64,000 nt of DNA from Lingula anatina (lineage: Eukaryota > Brachiopoda > Lingulata > Lingulida > Lingulidae). The position numbers and the translations under genes are program-made. The notes under the pieces are model-generated. The model was not told the DNA's origin and searched no databases. It saw only the letters and a program-made list of their open reading frames with translations. The stretch spans positions 200,470 through 264,469 of the forward strand of contig NW_019775181.1 in the NCBI RefSeq assembly GCF_001039355.2, written 5' to 3'. Below are positions 15,455-26,078 of the stretch, in pieces. The stretch's first letter is position 1. Each line of letters opens with the position of its first letter.

Positions 15455-18400
15455 AACAAACACACACACATTGAGAGTGCGGTTATACTGTAAAAACGTA
15501 TTAGCTGATTACTTCCTGAATGATATCGGCATAAAAGCCAAATAATCCATTTCTGAAACACACGGAGCAACGTCAGTGCATTGTGCCTTTCAAAAGTTCA
15601 CGAGTCCCGGGAATAGCTCTCGCCTTTTGGGGTTTTGTAAATACGTGTTGCACAACGCCAGGTATCTCCAACGATCTATCATTAGTCTCAAATCGGGTTC
15701 CGCGATGCTAAACATAAGTGAGGAACACACAGTGTAACCATACTTCCTGCGGCCAATCAAGACCAAGTCTATATTTATACTAGGACCCAGTGTATTGGAT
15801 CCTAGATTAATGTGAGTTTTCAAGCTCTCAGGTGGATCCCCACCCACTACACGTAATATCAGTGTATAATAATAAACTTCACACGCCTGAGGGGGTTTGG
15901 TGTGCAGTAACAAAGACACAGTTTCGAGACGTGCAATGAGAGCAGGTTTCGAAACATTGCATTAATGGCCATTTGTCACTTGGTTCCTGAGCAAATCAAT
16001 TTGCGAAAGCATTGATATTAAGATATACTGTGACCGACTTCACGTCATTTCACTTCCAATTTATCTGATACTGAACTCAAATGCTTTTGAGTGTGACTTC
16101 GTACAATGATAACAAGCCTACGGACACGGCATCAATATTGCAACTGTCATTGTCATTTGAAGAGAGATTAATATGAAGCTAGCTGTGACCGTGAGATAAA
16201 GGAGCTTACAAGAGGTTGGAACAATGCAGGTGTCCGTCCTTGTCTTTATTATACCTGGACAAGATTCTAAGATTCTATGAGATTCTAAAAGATTCTGAGA
16301 TCTCTGCCTTATTCTTCAAATGACACCTATTGACTTTAAACACAACGATAGCAATAGTTTCAGGATCTAAACAATGTGTCTTACGGATAGCACAGCTGAG
16401 ATCACCACTGACTAGCAACTGGCCTTCCCCATCTCATGTTACTCTTGAGTTCCTTACGTGCGAGGTAGAATAATAGTTTCAGGATCGAAACTGTGTTTAC
16501 GAAAAGATGATGAGGTTGAACTAACAGTTTTAATAAAACCTGACTATTCCCGAGCGATTAAAGAGAGAGAGAGATTGATTGATTGATTGAGGGAGAGGCA
16601 GAGTGTTAAAGACATTGAAAGTTGAAGGTTTGATAAGATTTTCAACATTGGCTTCGTATTGTTGGAAATGTGTGCGTTAGTTAGTTACGTTACGTTTATT
16701 AGATATATAAAATTCGAATAACCTCGATGTCATGAAATTGCCAATCGTCCAATCTTTAAATCGAAGATAAATAATGTACTGTGCTCATAATGTATGTATC
16801 TACCTGGAACTAGAACCATATCTATACACTAATGTATATGTGTTTGTGGCGGAGGGGGGGGGGGAGGTGACAGGTAATATGAACACTGGTCGAAGAATCA
16901 AGCTTAGAATACATATTGTTTCTTCACTATGTAATGTAACTGTACATGTACACATTTACCAGTCCAATATACCGTCTGTTGAATCACTATTTCTAGCTAT
17001 CAGCTTCTTTAAGTGGGCACTCGGTGCTTGGACACAGAATAGAGCACACCGGAACAAAATAATGGCACAATCCTTAATGCTTCTTCAAGTTGACGTTATT
17101 GAACGAAATAATGTATACCCTAAATTAGCCAATATCAAAGAGCAGTGAAGGATATTCATAAAGAACGAAGGTGTAATGGTTTTAACCTGTTTGTTCTGTA
17201 TGAATACAGTGTTGGCTCTCTTTTCCTGTATCGGTGTCTAATTGATTGATATTGGCAAATTGCACACACTTGTTTAACTTTACTTTTTCAGAAAACTTAC
17301 TGTTAGCCTAGGTTATTGGCATCTCGCCATTGCTTAAACCTAACAGGATGGAGGCAGAATATTAGGTTAGAGGAATGAAATCTCTATATAGATTTAAACA
17401 TTTTTTAAACATGAGAAGTCATTCATTAGAAACGAAACAATTGCAATAAAATTTAAAAAAAAAGAAATAAATACTGAAATATTCACAAAGTGGCAAACGG
17501 GTACTCACCTCTTGCGTTAGTCGTTTGGTTTCTTTTTCTGACAGCAACAACCTGTTGGCGTATTCTCGTATCTGCTCTCGGTATTTCTCGTTCTCTTCCT
17601 CATATCTCGTTCGTCTCTCCTCAACCAGCTCAAGTTCCTCGTTAAGGCGAATTGAAACTTCCTTCGCACAGTTCAACTCCTCCTCAAGTTCCCGGATGTG
17701 TTGTAAATCCTCCGCACTCTGATACTGACTCTCTAACGAACGTATACGCTCCTCGTACATCTGTTTATCAGCCTCAATCTGGTCATTCTTACGCTCCGAC
17801 TTTCGCAGCTTGAACTGCAGGATGCGGCAATTTTTGGCGGCAATTTCGAGTTCACGTTGTAACTCCTGTAATTCGACGGATTCCTCCTCGCGGAACTGGT
17901 CGTGAATCTCGTCCATTTCCATTTTCATCTCCTCCATTTCCTCCTTCAATATGGCGTTCTCCTCTCTGAGTTTACTGACCTCTGTGTCGCCATCACTGCC
18001 CGTATTCTTGGCCGCCATTTCGCTGTACTTCGTTTCCAATTCCTGTAGTTTTTCTGTCAGCTCCTTGTTACTCCTTTCCAGATTTGAACTGAGCTCTTCG
18101 GCAGCTTTTATACGACCGTTAAGGGAGTCTATTTCCTTTTGAAATTCAGCAATTTGTTTAGTGTGTTTAGCTTTTTCGCTAGACCGCTCTTCTTCTACTT
18201 TTTTCGTAGAATCTGTTGCAGCTTTAAGCTGCTGTTTTAGTTTTATTACCTCTTGATTGTGTTTCTTATTTTCTTCTTGTGCTTCTTTCAGAGATTTATC
18301 AATTCTTTCTTTTTCTTTTTCTGCGCGGTTCTTTGCCTCATCTGTGGCAGTTTTAAGTTGCGATGTAAGAGCAGATATTTCGTTCTTAAGTTTTTTCACT

Positions 18401-20412
18401 TCGAGTGATTCCTTCTCGGCCTGTAACTTTTTCTGTGAATTTTCCGATGTTTTTAGCTGAATTTCTGCGGATTTTAGCTGAATGTGTAGCTCGTCTACTT
18501 CCTTTTGGAGTTTCCGCTTGTCATCTTGTAAAACACGGGACGACTCGCAAAGTTTTTCCTTTTCCTTCTCTGTTTTTTTCTTGTCTTCTTCAGCGGCCGT
18601 CAATTTACGTTGATGTTCCTCTCCTTCCTTTTTAAGTCGCTTTGTTTCCTCCTCCAATTCGCCAACGGTGACAAGATGTTCTTTCTCCGCTTTTTTCTTT
18701 GAATCCTCAGCTTGTTTGATCTGATTTTGTAAGTCTTCTACGAGCTTCTTTTGTTTTGTAGACTCTTCTCGTGCTTGTGTGTCGGCAACTTGGCGCTCCT
18801 TTTCAATCTTTTTCTTTGAATCTTCTGTTATTTTTAATTGAGACTTAAACTTTTCAACGTCTTTCTTCAGCGTCTTGTTTTCTTCCTCCAACTTCTTAAG
18901 AGCGTCGGATGGTGGCGGGGGATCTGTTTGAGACGCCGCCGCCTTTGTTTCATGATGTACCTTTTCGGTTGATATCCGTTCTGTTTTAGTAATTTGCTTT
19001 TGATTTTCGAGGACAGTTTTTGGTGACGATGGCGATTTCTTGCCCAGTTTATCTTGACCTGTCGTTTTAGCTGCAGGGCGACCCTTCACAGGCGATTCCA
19101 AAGACCTGTCGGGAGATTTCCGTAGCAACTGCTGCCCAAACGGTTTCACTGATAGCGTGTCCTTGGGAGACTCGGGTGTTTTCGTACCACTGCTACCGGT
19201 TAATTTCTTGCCGTTTTTATCCTTCTCAGTTGTTGTTGTTGTCGATGATTTAGTATCTGGCGCTTTCTTGGCACCGTTAGAGATACCCTGGCCGTTAACG
19301 GCTTTCGTTTCAGGTGTGGTCTTCTCCTTTGAAGATTTACGTAAACCGAAGGACGGAACGCGCTCGACTTTGCCTCCCCTGGGGAGTTCTCCCGGAAACC
19401 TATCTCCCTTAATTAGTCCCTTCGAAGCACCTTCTTCCACGGGACTTTTCTTTCCTATCCCGGGAGAAGGCGTCCCTCCTTCCTTGAGGCTGGAGGAACC
19501 AGGCGACCGGTCCTCACTTTGCGCGAGAGACGGCCATGTTGTGTTTGCGACACCTGCCCTACCCGCAGCAGTGGCAGACGATAGCGGTGGTTTCGACGGA
19601 GAATCAGAGGATTTATCTTTAGTGAATCCACTGGTATGTGCCTTCAGCTCAGATTTCCTCTCCGTTTCAGAAATAGGTTTACCCTTTGCGTCTAGTTTAC
19701 TTTTTCCAGCACCTCCTGGAACGCTTGCTTTGACCGCAGTTATTAATTGACCGGGACCTGCTGGTACACCTGTGGCTGCGGATCCTTTACTTCCTGCTGG
19801 CATGACGCTGCTCTCACCTGTCCGCGCGTTATTAATACCACGAAACAGTTTTAACTTGTCCCGGAAGGACTTTGGACTCTCACCCGGAGATGTATCACCG
19901 TCGTCTTTGTCGTCTGCTTCTGAATCTCCATGTGATTTCTCTGAATCTTTGACATCGTTTTGTTTACCTGTTGCCGCGGTAGGTGTCGCGTTTTCCTGTT
20001 TGTCACCAGCTGCTTTATTTGCGTCAGGTGTGATTTTTTTAAAGCGTTCCAAGCGGGCCGCCACGGCGCCAGCTGTCCCTTTCACCTTTGGCTTAGCGTC
20101 TCCCGCTGTTGTCGCAGCGTCCTTGTTAGAGTCATCCTTTTTATCGGTTTCCAATAGCTTCGTGAATCCTCTCCTCTGAACTATAGACTGAACTGATTTC
20201 CCGACGTCCTTCGTCGAATCTGCCGCTTTTCCATCTTTTCCAGCCGCCACCTCGGCCTGCTGTTGTTTAGCGTGCTTCTCGGCCTCTTGCCTTTCATGTT
20301 CTTCTTTTGTTAAAAAGCAGTTTCTGCAGATGTGTGGCTTCCACGCTGACGGCTCGAAACCCTCGCACGGCTCAAAGTCTTCTAACTCGTCCTCCGATGA
20401 ACTCATCATCAC
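102..20412 (-). CDS. MTCL1: Microtubule cross-linking factor (MTCL/SOGA family), 5' five exons, 3' end outside window
   Basis: Exons in transcription order are 17509-20412, 8996-9094, 2425-3655, 1374-1599 and 102-261, with intron phases 0, 0, 1, 2 and 0 at the last donor. They give 1,540 uninterrupted codons. The start is the Met triplet at 20412; the frame opens with an acidic stretch and a Cys3His motif (C16, C29, C32, H39). Residues about 43-500 are Ser/Lys/Pro-rich and low in complexity. Long coiled coil fills about 504-968 and resumes in the third and fourth exons. The stretch near residues 855-870 (ELQRELEIAAKNCRILQFKL) is the signature by which I recognise the MTCL/SOGA family, whose vertebrate members bind and cross-link microtubules. 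Invertebrates probably have one ancestor of MTCL1/2/3, so the symbol marks the family, not strict orthology. The fifth exon is Ser/Asp-rich with no coil. The first intron is about 13.9 kb, or two introns if the 99-bp exon is used. No stop codon is reached. Confidence 0.88.
1116..1369. mobile_element. Foldback MITE (family A) inserted at a splice donor
   Basis: The ends match as inverted repeats starting GGGACCGTTCACAATGGA, with arms of about 90 bp that include GTCGACCTAG and CTCCACGGG. TTA flanks both sides (1113-1115 and 1370-1372), a 3-bp target duplication as in PIF/Harbinger-type MITEs. No coding capacity. Its right edge forms part of the donor of MTCL exon 1374-1599. Related copies lie at 8285-8505 and 9815-10070. 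Confidence 0.8.
8285..8505. mobile_element. Degraded family A MITE
   Basis: It shares CTCCACGGAGACTCTTGCTGA and, inverted, GAGAGTCCCCTTGGAGTTAG with the 1116 and 9815 elements, but the outer GGGACCGTT ends are lost. A short palindrome (GTGCCCACT...AGTGGGCAC) follows at about 8490-8511. Intronic. Confidence 0.6.
8809..8926. mobile_element. 118-bp foldback element with perfect 26-bp terminal inverted repeats
   Basis: ATAGTCCGAAGGTTCATTGG begins the left end (8809-8834) and its exact complement ends the element (8901-8926). A third, internal copy of the TTCATTGGTCCGAAGGTTC unit lies at 8870-8888. It sits 70 bp from the candidate cassette exon of the MTCL-like gene. Confidence 0.75.
8996..9094 (-). 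CDS. Candidate 99-bp cassette exon of the MTCL-like gene
   Basis: On the minus strand this block follows a plausible acceptor (TTGCATTATAG) and ends at a consensus donor (CGG then GTAAGT). It is 33 codons with no stop, begins and ends in phase 0, and sits between two exons that also meet in phase 0, so it can be included or skipped without changing frame. The peptide is polar and Pro/Ser-rich (it contains GSKRQSPEGEDHALPPPEPK), unlike the coiled coil on either side, so it would be a flexible insert. This is inference from splice signals and frame only. Confidence 0.6.
9815..10070. mobile_element. Family A MITE
   Basis: Same size (256 bp) and internal landmarks (GTCGACTTAGCTAATGCGCA near the left end, inverted near the right) as the element at 1116. 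Flanks are CAA on the left and TAA on the right, compatible with a mutated TTA/TAA-type target duplication. Intronic in the MTCL-like gene. Confidence 0.75.
11455..11580. repeat. (AAAT)n simple repeat
   Basis: About 125 bases of nearly uninterrupted AAAT with AAT variants, inside the MTCL-like intron. Confidence 0.9.
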
Positions 20413-23400
20413 GAAGCCGTACGTACGGTTATTAAATGCCTCCCAATATCGATCGTAGTAATTCCAGCGGCTGTTTGTGTGTATGTGTGTTTGTATGTAT
20501 ACGGTCTCACTACGCGCCGGGATATCTCACTGTCTTCCGTGTTATCATGGGAGACTTAACATACACTGACCGATTTAATTGCTCTTGGTCAGCCACGTAC
20601 ACGTTTAAATGAAGAAAAAACTGCTTAAATAATGTCGAAAAACAACAGGAAAGCAGCCTCCAATACTTCTAAAGTTTACAGCGATTCGTCCCTAAACGTA
20701 GCCTCCTGGAGAAAAATGATTAAATCCAACAGCGAATATTAGGCAAATCCGTGCTTATGGGTGAGGCTTAGCGAGTGTACATCTTTATCCTCTGGACTAT
20801 TTCAATCTTATGCGTAACGGCTTTCTCATATACCCGCACCTTCCCACTTTTCACCGTGCCAAATACTGTGAATCAGCCCAATATTATCAACACTTGGAGT
20901 CTGTCTCGAATTTTCCGCGCGCTGCCGAATCTGTGCTGATAGCAAACTTAATAGTTCCCCTGCCGACCATTGTTTTCTCTAGGCCAGGTGAGAAAAGGCG
21001 GCCTGCGCGTCCACCTGAGCGTTCCAGTGCACAGGTTTACAACACATCTCGGGCACTTGGTTGCCTCTCCTTCTCCATTGCTCTCTCTCACCGCGGTCGT
21101 TACTTTCACTCAAACTATGCCTGTAATCCCAGACACTTGGAATACACCTTCCCGCGGCACCTGACGCTGAAGCTGCTATATGTAACGTGATATCCCCCGT
21201 GCTTTCTTGTTTTGGAGGTCACGGCAGCTGGGTATGGGGGTGGTAATAAGGCATTGGTCACTCAGTGCTTTCTTTTTATCACAAGGAAACTGTGGGGGGT
21301 TTGAAATGTTTTATTTAGTTTGCTCCCTCCCCCTTTTTAGTTTATAATTTGTCTGTGATTCGCGTTCCTATGTGTATGCAGTTTCATAAATGAGAAATGG
21401 GCGGATTCGGCGCCTGGAAGGCACCTGGCAAGTCGTCTTCTGTAATAACACGCAGGTGATTAATTGCATGCACCGTTCACGCCGTAGAAACGTCTACAAA
21501 AGTATCATCTGAGTAGAAGCCGTACATATCTTAAGGGTCATTGCTTCGCGGGTGCCCTCGGCGTTTGTTTCGCGCTGGACTCCGTGACCCCTCTGACAAA
21601 CTGTTTCACCTTTCAGTCCCTCTCCGCGTTCCACCTTCCACCACACGTTACTTGATGGGTTTCCAGAGAGCGCGTTGCCCGCGTGGAGATAACTTTACCT
21701 TGGTTTCAGACGGAATTGGGTCATCTTTCCGTTTCCCCGGAGAACGCGAATTCCCAGCACTGGGAGCGTACGCAGCCAACAGGTCACAGATGGTGTGGAG
21801 AAAGTTCATATATAAAAAGATTGTGTTTTTCTCCGTTACAGGTGGGTAGACCCGCTACGCGACAGCCAGCTCCGCGGGAATAATTCCTAGAAATAGGCCT
21901 TGCAGCACCAACAATATTGCTCACCACATTGAACAGTATAAAAATCCCTCCTCCTAAGTAAACATGAAAGCGGGCCAGAAGATTAGCCGCCCTGGCCATA
22001 TAGGGAACGCGCCGTGGAGTAACATGATAGCAGACGATGGTGAAAGAAAGCGGCAGACGATTCATACAGGTAAAGAACGCACAAGGAACAATCTCAGAGG
22101 AGGAGTGACTAAGAATTACAAAATATGAAGAAATCTCAACCGCAGCAGTGTTTTATATTCCTCAGTTCAATTTCCGTCAATGGGAAATAAGAGCGCGCGG
22201 ACTTTTACTTAATTGTATGTGGAGTTTCAATGATGTGGTCAGTCCAACTATTGTGTCCGCAACGTCCATCATCTGCGTGCGTAATGACATTTAATTATGC
22301 GAAAGGAACGCTAGCTGGCTCTTTACGTACACCGCCTTTCTATGAGATGAAATAAGATTTTTTTGTGAAATATATGCCGGAAGATGAAGGTGCAGAGGAT
22401 AGCAATTAAGTAGTTTTTTAAGATGAGGAAGTCATACACGGGCCACTGGCTTAATAAAAATGAACAACCTACAACACAAGTCTTGTATTTGCGTGATATA
22501 AAATTAAAAACAAAAAGACAAAAACAGGTGACACGAGAGTGGTGTTATGCATCTGTTGAACAAACGAAAAAAATAATTAAATTACAGGTACGAATATCGG
22601 CACGTTTCTTTGCCCCCCCCCCCCCCGCCCCCTCCCTCATTCGTAAAACGGTACATGAAAGCCGAGAATATTGCGATGAATAATAGAATAGCTCTCTTCC
22701 CTTGGGGAGAACACGAAGTTGATTGATTTCATTTGCAGTAAATGTAGTATATCCATAATTCAAGATTTCTAGCTAAAGGAATTAAGCTGTAACATGAATA
22801 CACCAGTACTATCAAGAATGCACGTGCTACTCTAGTTTGCCGCTATCAACGTGACAGTCTCTCCTCGTTCTGGATGACGTCAGTGTCTGTGTCCTAATTC
22901 TACATGACGACAATCTAAGAGTCTTCTATATACATGACGTCAGTCTAAGAGTCCTTATTCTACCCGCGTCTAGTAGATGGCACTGCACTCTGAAACGGAC
23001 CAATTTATGGAGTCACGAAGCCAGTTTTGAGATTGCTGCGAAATTTGGCAGACAGTGGGAAAATACACTGTGTATATAACCCTGCACCTGTTTGTACATG
23101 TACTTGTGGTACATGTATAGGGCATTTTTTTTGCCAAGTACGGTGAGAGTTTATACGCGTGATAGACAAGTGAGTGCAGTGTAATGTGACATTAACCTCA
23201 TAACCAGTTACCAACTTTTCTGGTGATAGGTCCATAAGAGCAAAATGTGTTTTATATAGAGTACCCCTGCGCTACCTCTTGTTGCATAGACTGCAGCTTG
23301 TGTGCCTGTGTGTTGTACAGAGGTTATCTATAATAAAGCCATTTTTGAATGTAATAAGTTATAGGTATAGAGGTTGAGATCAGTTGGACTGCTAGACTGA

Positions 23401-25427
23401 AGATATACATGTACAGTGACTGACTCAATATATTTGTCTTATAGACGATTCACAACTTAGCGACAACAGACAGAGCATGGCATATTACTTCAGGGTGCAG
23501 CTCTGTCGAGGTTTGTAAGGGAATTTCTAAACAATTGTTTGCCATTTGCCAGAAAAGCAAAAAACTAGAAAAGTGACAACGTTTTGATCGAATAACGAAG
23601 ACACAAAACGAAGGGATAAGCTTGCAAATGACCTAGACTCAGCGCGAAGAAAGTTGATTAATGAATCAATTTGAGAATCATTCCCATATTTTTCAATAAT
23701 CTGCAAAATAAAAGTTTTGAAAGGAAATCAACTTTCTAAATGTTTTTTGTCATTTCATTATTGTTCTAATCATCATCACTGCATCTGTGCCTAGTTGGGT
23801 AATTTAACTTAAAGCCTAGAATGCCCTCGGAGGAAATCTTTTGAAACATTTTTCTATTGTTTGTGCTTGCCACTGAGATTAACAAAACAAATTCCAATGG
23901 TGGTGAGCATGAAAAAAGAAAACATTAGTCAGCGAGGGGATATGTAAAAGGAATGCACTGCAATAGAAATTGCGCTAGAGGCACATTCAGACGCGATTTA
24001 TTTCACATCTAACACATTAAAGACAGTTCTACGGTCACTTGATCAGGCGCCGGCTGTTAGAAGAAAATGCAAGACCTAGAAAAAAAGAAAACCAACCACT
24101 GAGATCTTGTTTTCGCGTGAGACTCTGCATAAACATGCAACTGCGCAACTGTTATTTTCTACACTATATCATGTTCCCCCACTCAACCTTGGGTAAAAGT
24201 CTGGACCATTTATTCTGCGTCTTTTCACTGTATGTTATACATGTAGTGAATCGAGTTTGCCTTGTGTTTGATGACATGCATGCCAAATGCTACAGACCCA
24301 AATGCTTTAAGTAGCTAGAGGGTATCCACAAACGTTCGTGTCGAGAACGAAAATACCGCACTCTTTGCACTAGCTGAATGAAGGGATAAGGATACCATCC
24401 TGCTATGGAAAGATTCAAAAGAGCTTGGTATATGTGTATATATAGTACGTGGCAAAGCGGACGCAAATTATAGCACACGTATGAACCTGACGCAGGTTCC
24501 CTTTTATTATAACCAGGCAGTTTTAATATTTTATTACATAAAGTAGGCACGGATAATACTGTCCTCTTGTTTACTTCGGAGAGCAAAGAAGACGTAAAGA
24601 CAAATGCAACATTTAAGTTACAGCTTTTATAACACGTATATATAGGTATAATTCTGCTTTAAATTTTTCGTAGTATAATTCAATATTTCAAGGCAGTTTG
24701 TAACTCGATGTTTCACATGGTGACTGAGATTTCCAGGATTTCACGTGGCGCCTTGTGTAATCCCACGTTGCTGCTGTTCGATGCTCAACAAATGGTTGCG
24801 TCGTCAACGAAGAATAAGTATAGTCATGATGGGTATTATATTTTTATGGTTGACACCGTTTACAATTCACGAGAATGCCCATGATGCTGGGACTGTAAAA
24901 AGCTAGATGCCTATACAATGTTCTGATGCACACACCATTGGTATATACAGGTGTAGGTGCATATGAAGCACTTTCTCACTTAGTAAAATAAAAGTCAATA
25001 CTTGTGGCGATCCCATCAAGGTTCTACGCGTATAACCATTGTTTCATTTGAAAGATGCCGTGTTGCCAGATTCATACGTACGGCACAAGTGTAGGCTAAG
25101 ACTTAAACGTTTTCTGAAACACTTTAACCTGAGGAGACTTCTCATTTCCAGTATGCTCTCCCTATCTCTCCTTTTTTCTCTTACTCGTTAGTTTTAAAAT
25201 TTTATGTGTCAAATTTGTCAGCATATGTTCGTCTATGAGCTATCTTAGACTTAAGCTTGCGGGCTCTTAGCCTGAAAGATCGGGGGTAAAACACAGTCAG
25301 CAGTACGTTGTATTAGTAGGCCAGGTGTTTGATATGGTACCTGTAGGCAGTAATGGATGGTCCAACAGCAATACTGTATAAGATCGGCGCAAAAAACTTA
25401 TATCACAGTTAGGAGGTGATACTTATA
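20413..25427. other. Upstream region of the MTCL-like gene, no gene seen
   Basis: I find no exon-like frame with splice signals on either strand. The stretch holds a C run at 22613-22626, a degenerate ~40-bp repeat with two TGACGTCA sites at about 22870-22970, and many TACATGTA palindromes. The MTCL promoter and any 5' UTR exons should lie here, but no clear TATA box is visible. Confidence 0.5.
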
Positions 25428-26072
25428 TCACTTCAGTAATCTCCACAACGGAACGCCCTTCCGTTGCCTTGGCGGCTCAGCGTTTTCGTCAGTCTTTTTG
25501 GTTCCTTCAGTTTTCCCTCCTCTGGAAGTTTTGCCTGTGTTTTTGCTACCTTTGTCTTTTTGAGGAGTGGTCTGCGCAGGCGCGGGCTCCTCTTCCGGAT
25601 CCGGGGCATGTTCCTCAGGTGTCATAAAACAGTTTCTACACACGTTCTTTTTCCAGGCGCTAGGCTCGAATTTTTCACACGCCTTCGGCTGATCTGATTC
25701 TGGTTCCGGTTCCGGTTCGGGTTGAGTTACTTCCTGTATCTTTTCCTTTGCTTTAGCAGCCTCCCCATTGGCTTTTTGTGTGTCCTCATGCTTTGCTTTG
25801 CCGTTTTTCTTTTTTAGAGGGTCACCCCACGGACTCTTTTTCTCTGGAATTAAGTCTCTGTTTACCTGAAATTTCTTCTTTGGAGTGACCGCTTCGGTTT
25901 TCTTTTTCTTGTCCTCCTTTGCTTTCACTTCCACCTGAACGGGCGCTGGCTCTGCTGGCTCTGCCGGCTCGTGTTCGCTCTCAGGTTTGAAGCAGATGTT
26001 ACACACCCCCTTTTTCCACGCGTGTGGCACATACTCAGAGCAAGCCCCCTCCTCTTCGTCCTGGGAGCTCAT
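25428..26072 (-). CDS. Small protein with two Cys3His (C-x12-C-x2-C-x6-H) motifs
   Basis: This is a 214-codon open frame with a stop. The start ATG at 26072 lies a few bases after a plausible 3' splice site (CTTTTATAG, exon beginning at 26078), so a 5' UTR intron is likely. Two motif copies are visible: C11, C24, C27, H34 and C132, C145, C148, H155, each with a central aromatic-x-P-x-A-W-K segment. The same spacing starts the MTCL-like protein about 5 kb downstream on the same strand. The linker is Lys/Glu/Pro-rich with acidic EP repeats, and the tail is basic. From family knowledge I recall the same Cys/His spacing at the N-terminus of MPRIP/outspread, which suggests a cytoskeletal adaptor; that is inference. 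It could be a separate single-coding-exon gene or an alternative 5' exon: an internal CAG then GTAAAC near 25865 could act as a donor. No function is established from sequence. Confidence 0.65.
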   Translation of the reverse strand: MSSQDEEEGACSEYVPHAWKKGVCNICFKPESEHEPAEPAEPAPVQVEVKAKEDKKKKTEAVTPKKKFQVNRDLIPEKKSPWGDPLKKKNGKAKHEDTQKANGEAAKAKEKIQEVTQPEPEPEPESDQPKACEKFEPSAWKKNVCRNCFMTPEEHAPDPEEEPAPAQTTPQKDKGSKNTGKTSRGGKTEGTKKTDENAEPPRQRKGVPLWRLLK

Positions 26073-26078
26073 TTTTCT

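Larger units (their letters stand above)
3656..17508 (-). other. Long first intron(s) of the MTCL-like gene
   Basis: Apart from the candidate exon at 8996-9094 I see no further exon with matching splice sites and phase. Contents: homopolymers (G at 6017-6029, C at 6308-6319), A-rich AAAT/AAT tracts at 6904-6985 and 11455-11580, an AAT/AAG tract at 14238-14278, (CT)n(CA)n at 15424-15470, short AGATTCTA repeats at 16262-16300, GATT repeats at 16572-16590 and a G run at 16853-16865. Confidence 0.7.

Noticed and set aside
15424-15470. CRISPR-like array
   Set aside because: Dinucleotide microsatellite; no repeat-spacer structure anywhere in this eukaryotic window.
19157-19750. 197-codon plus-strand open frame
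   Set aside because: It is antisense to the low-complexity part of the first MTCL exon, where biased codons keep the other strand open; it has no features of its own.
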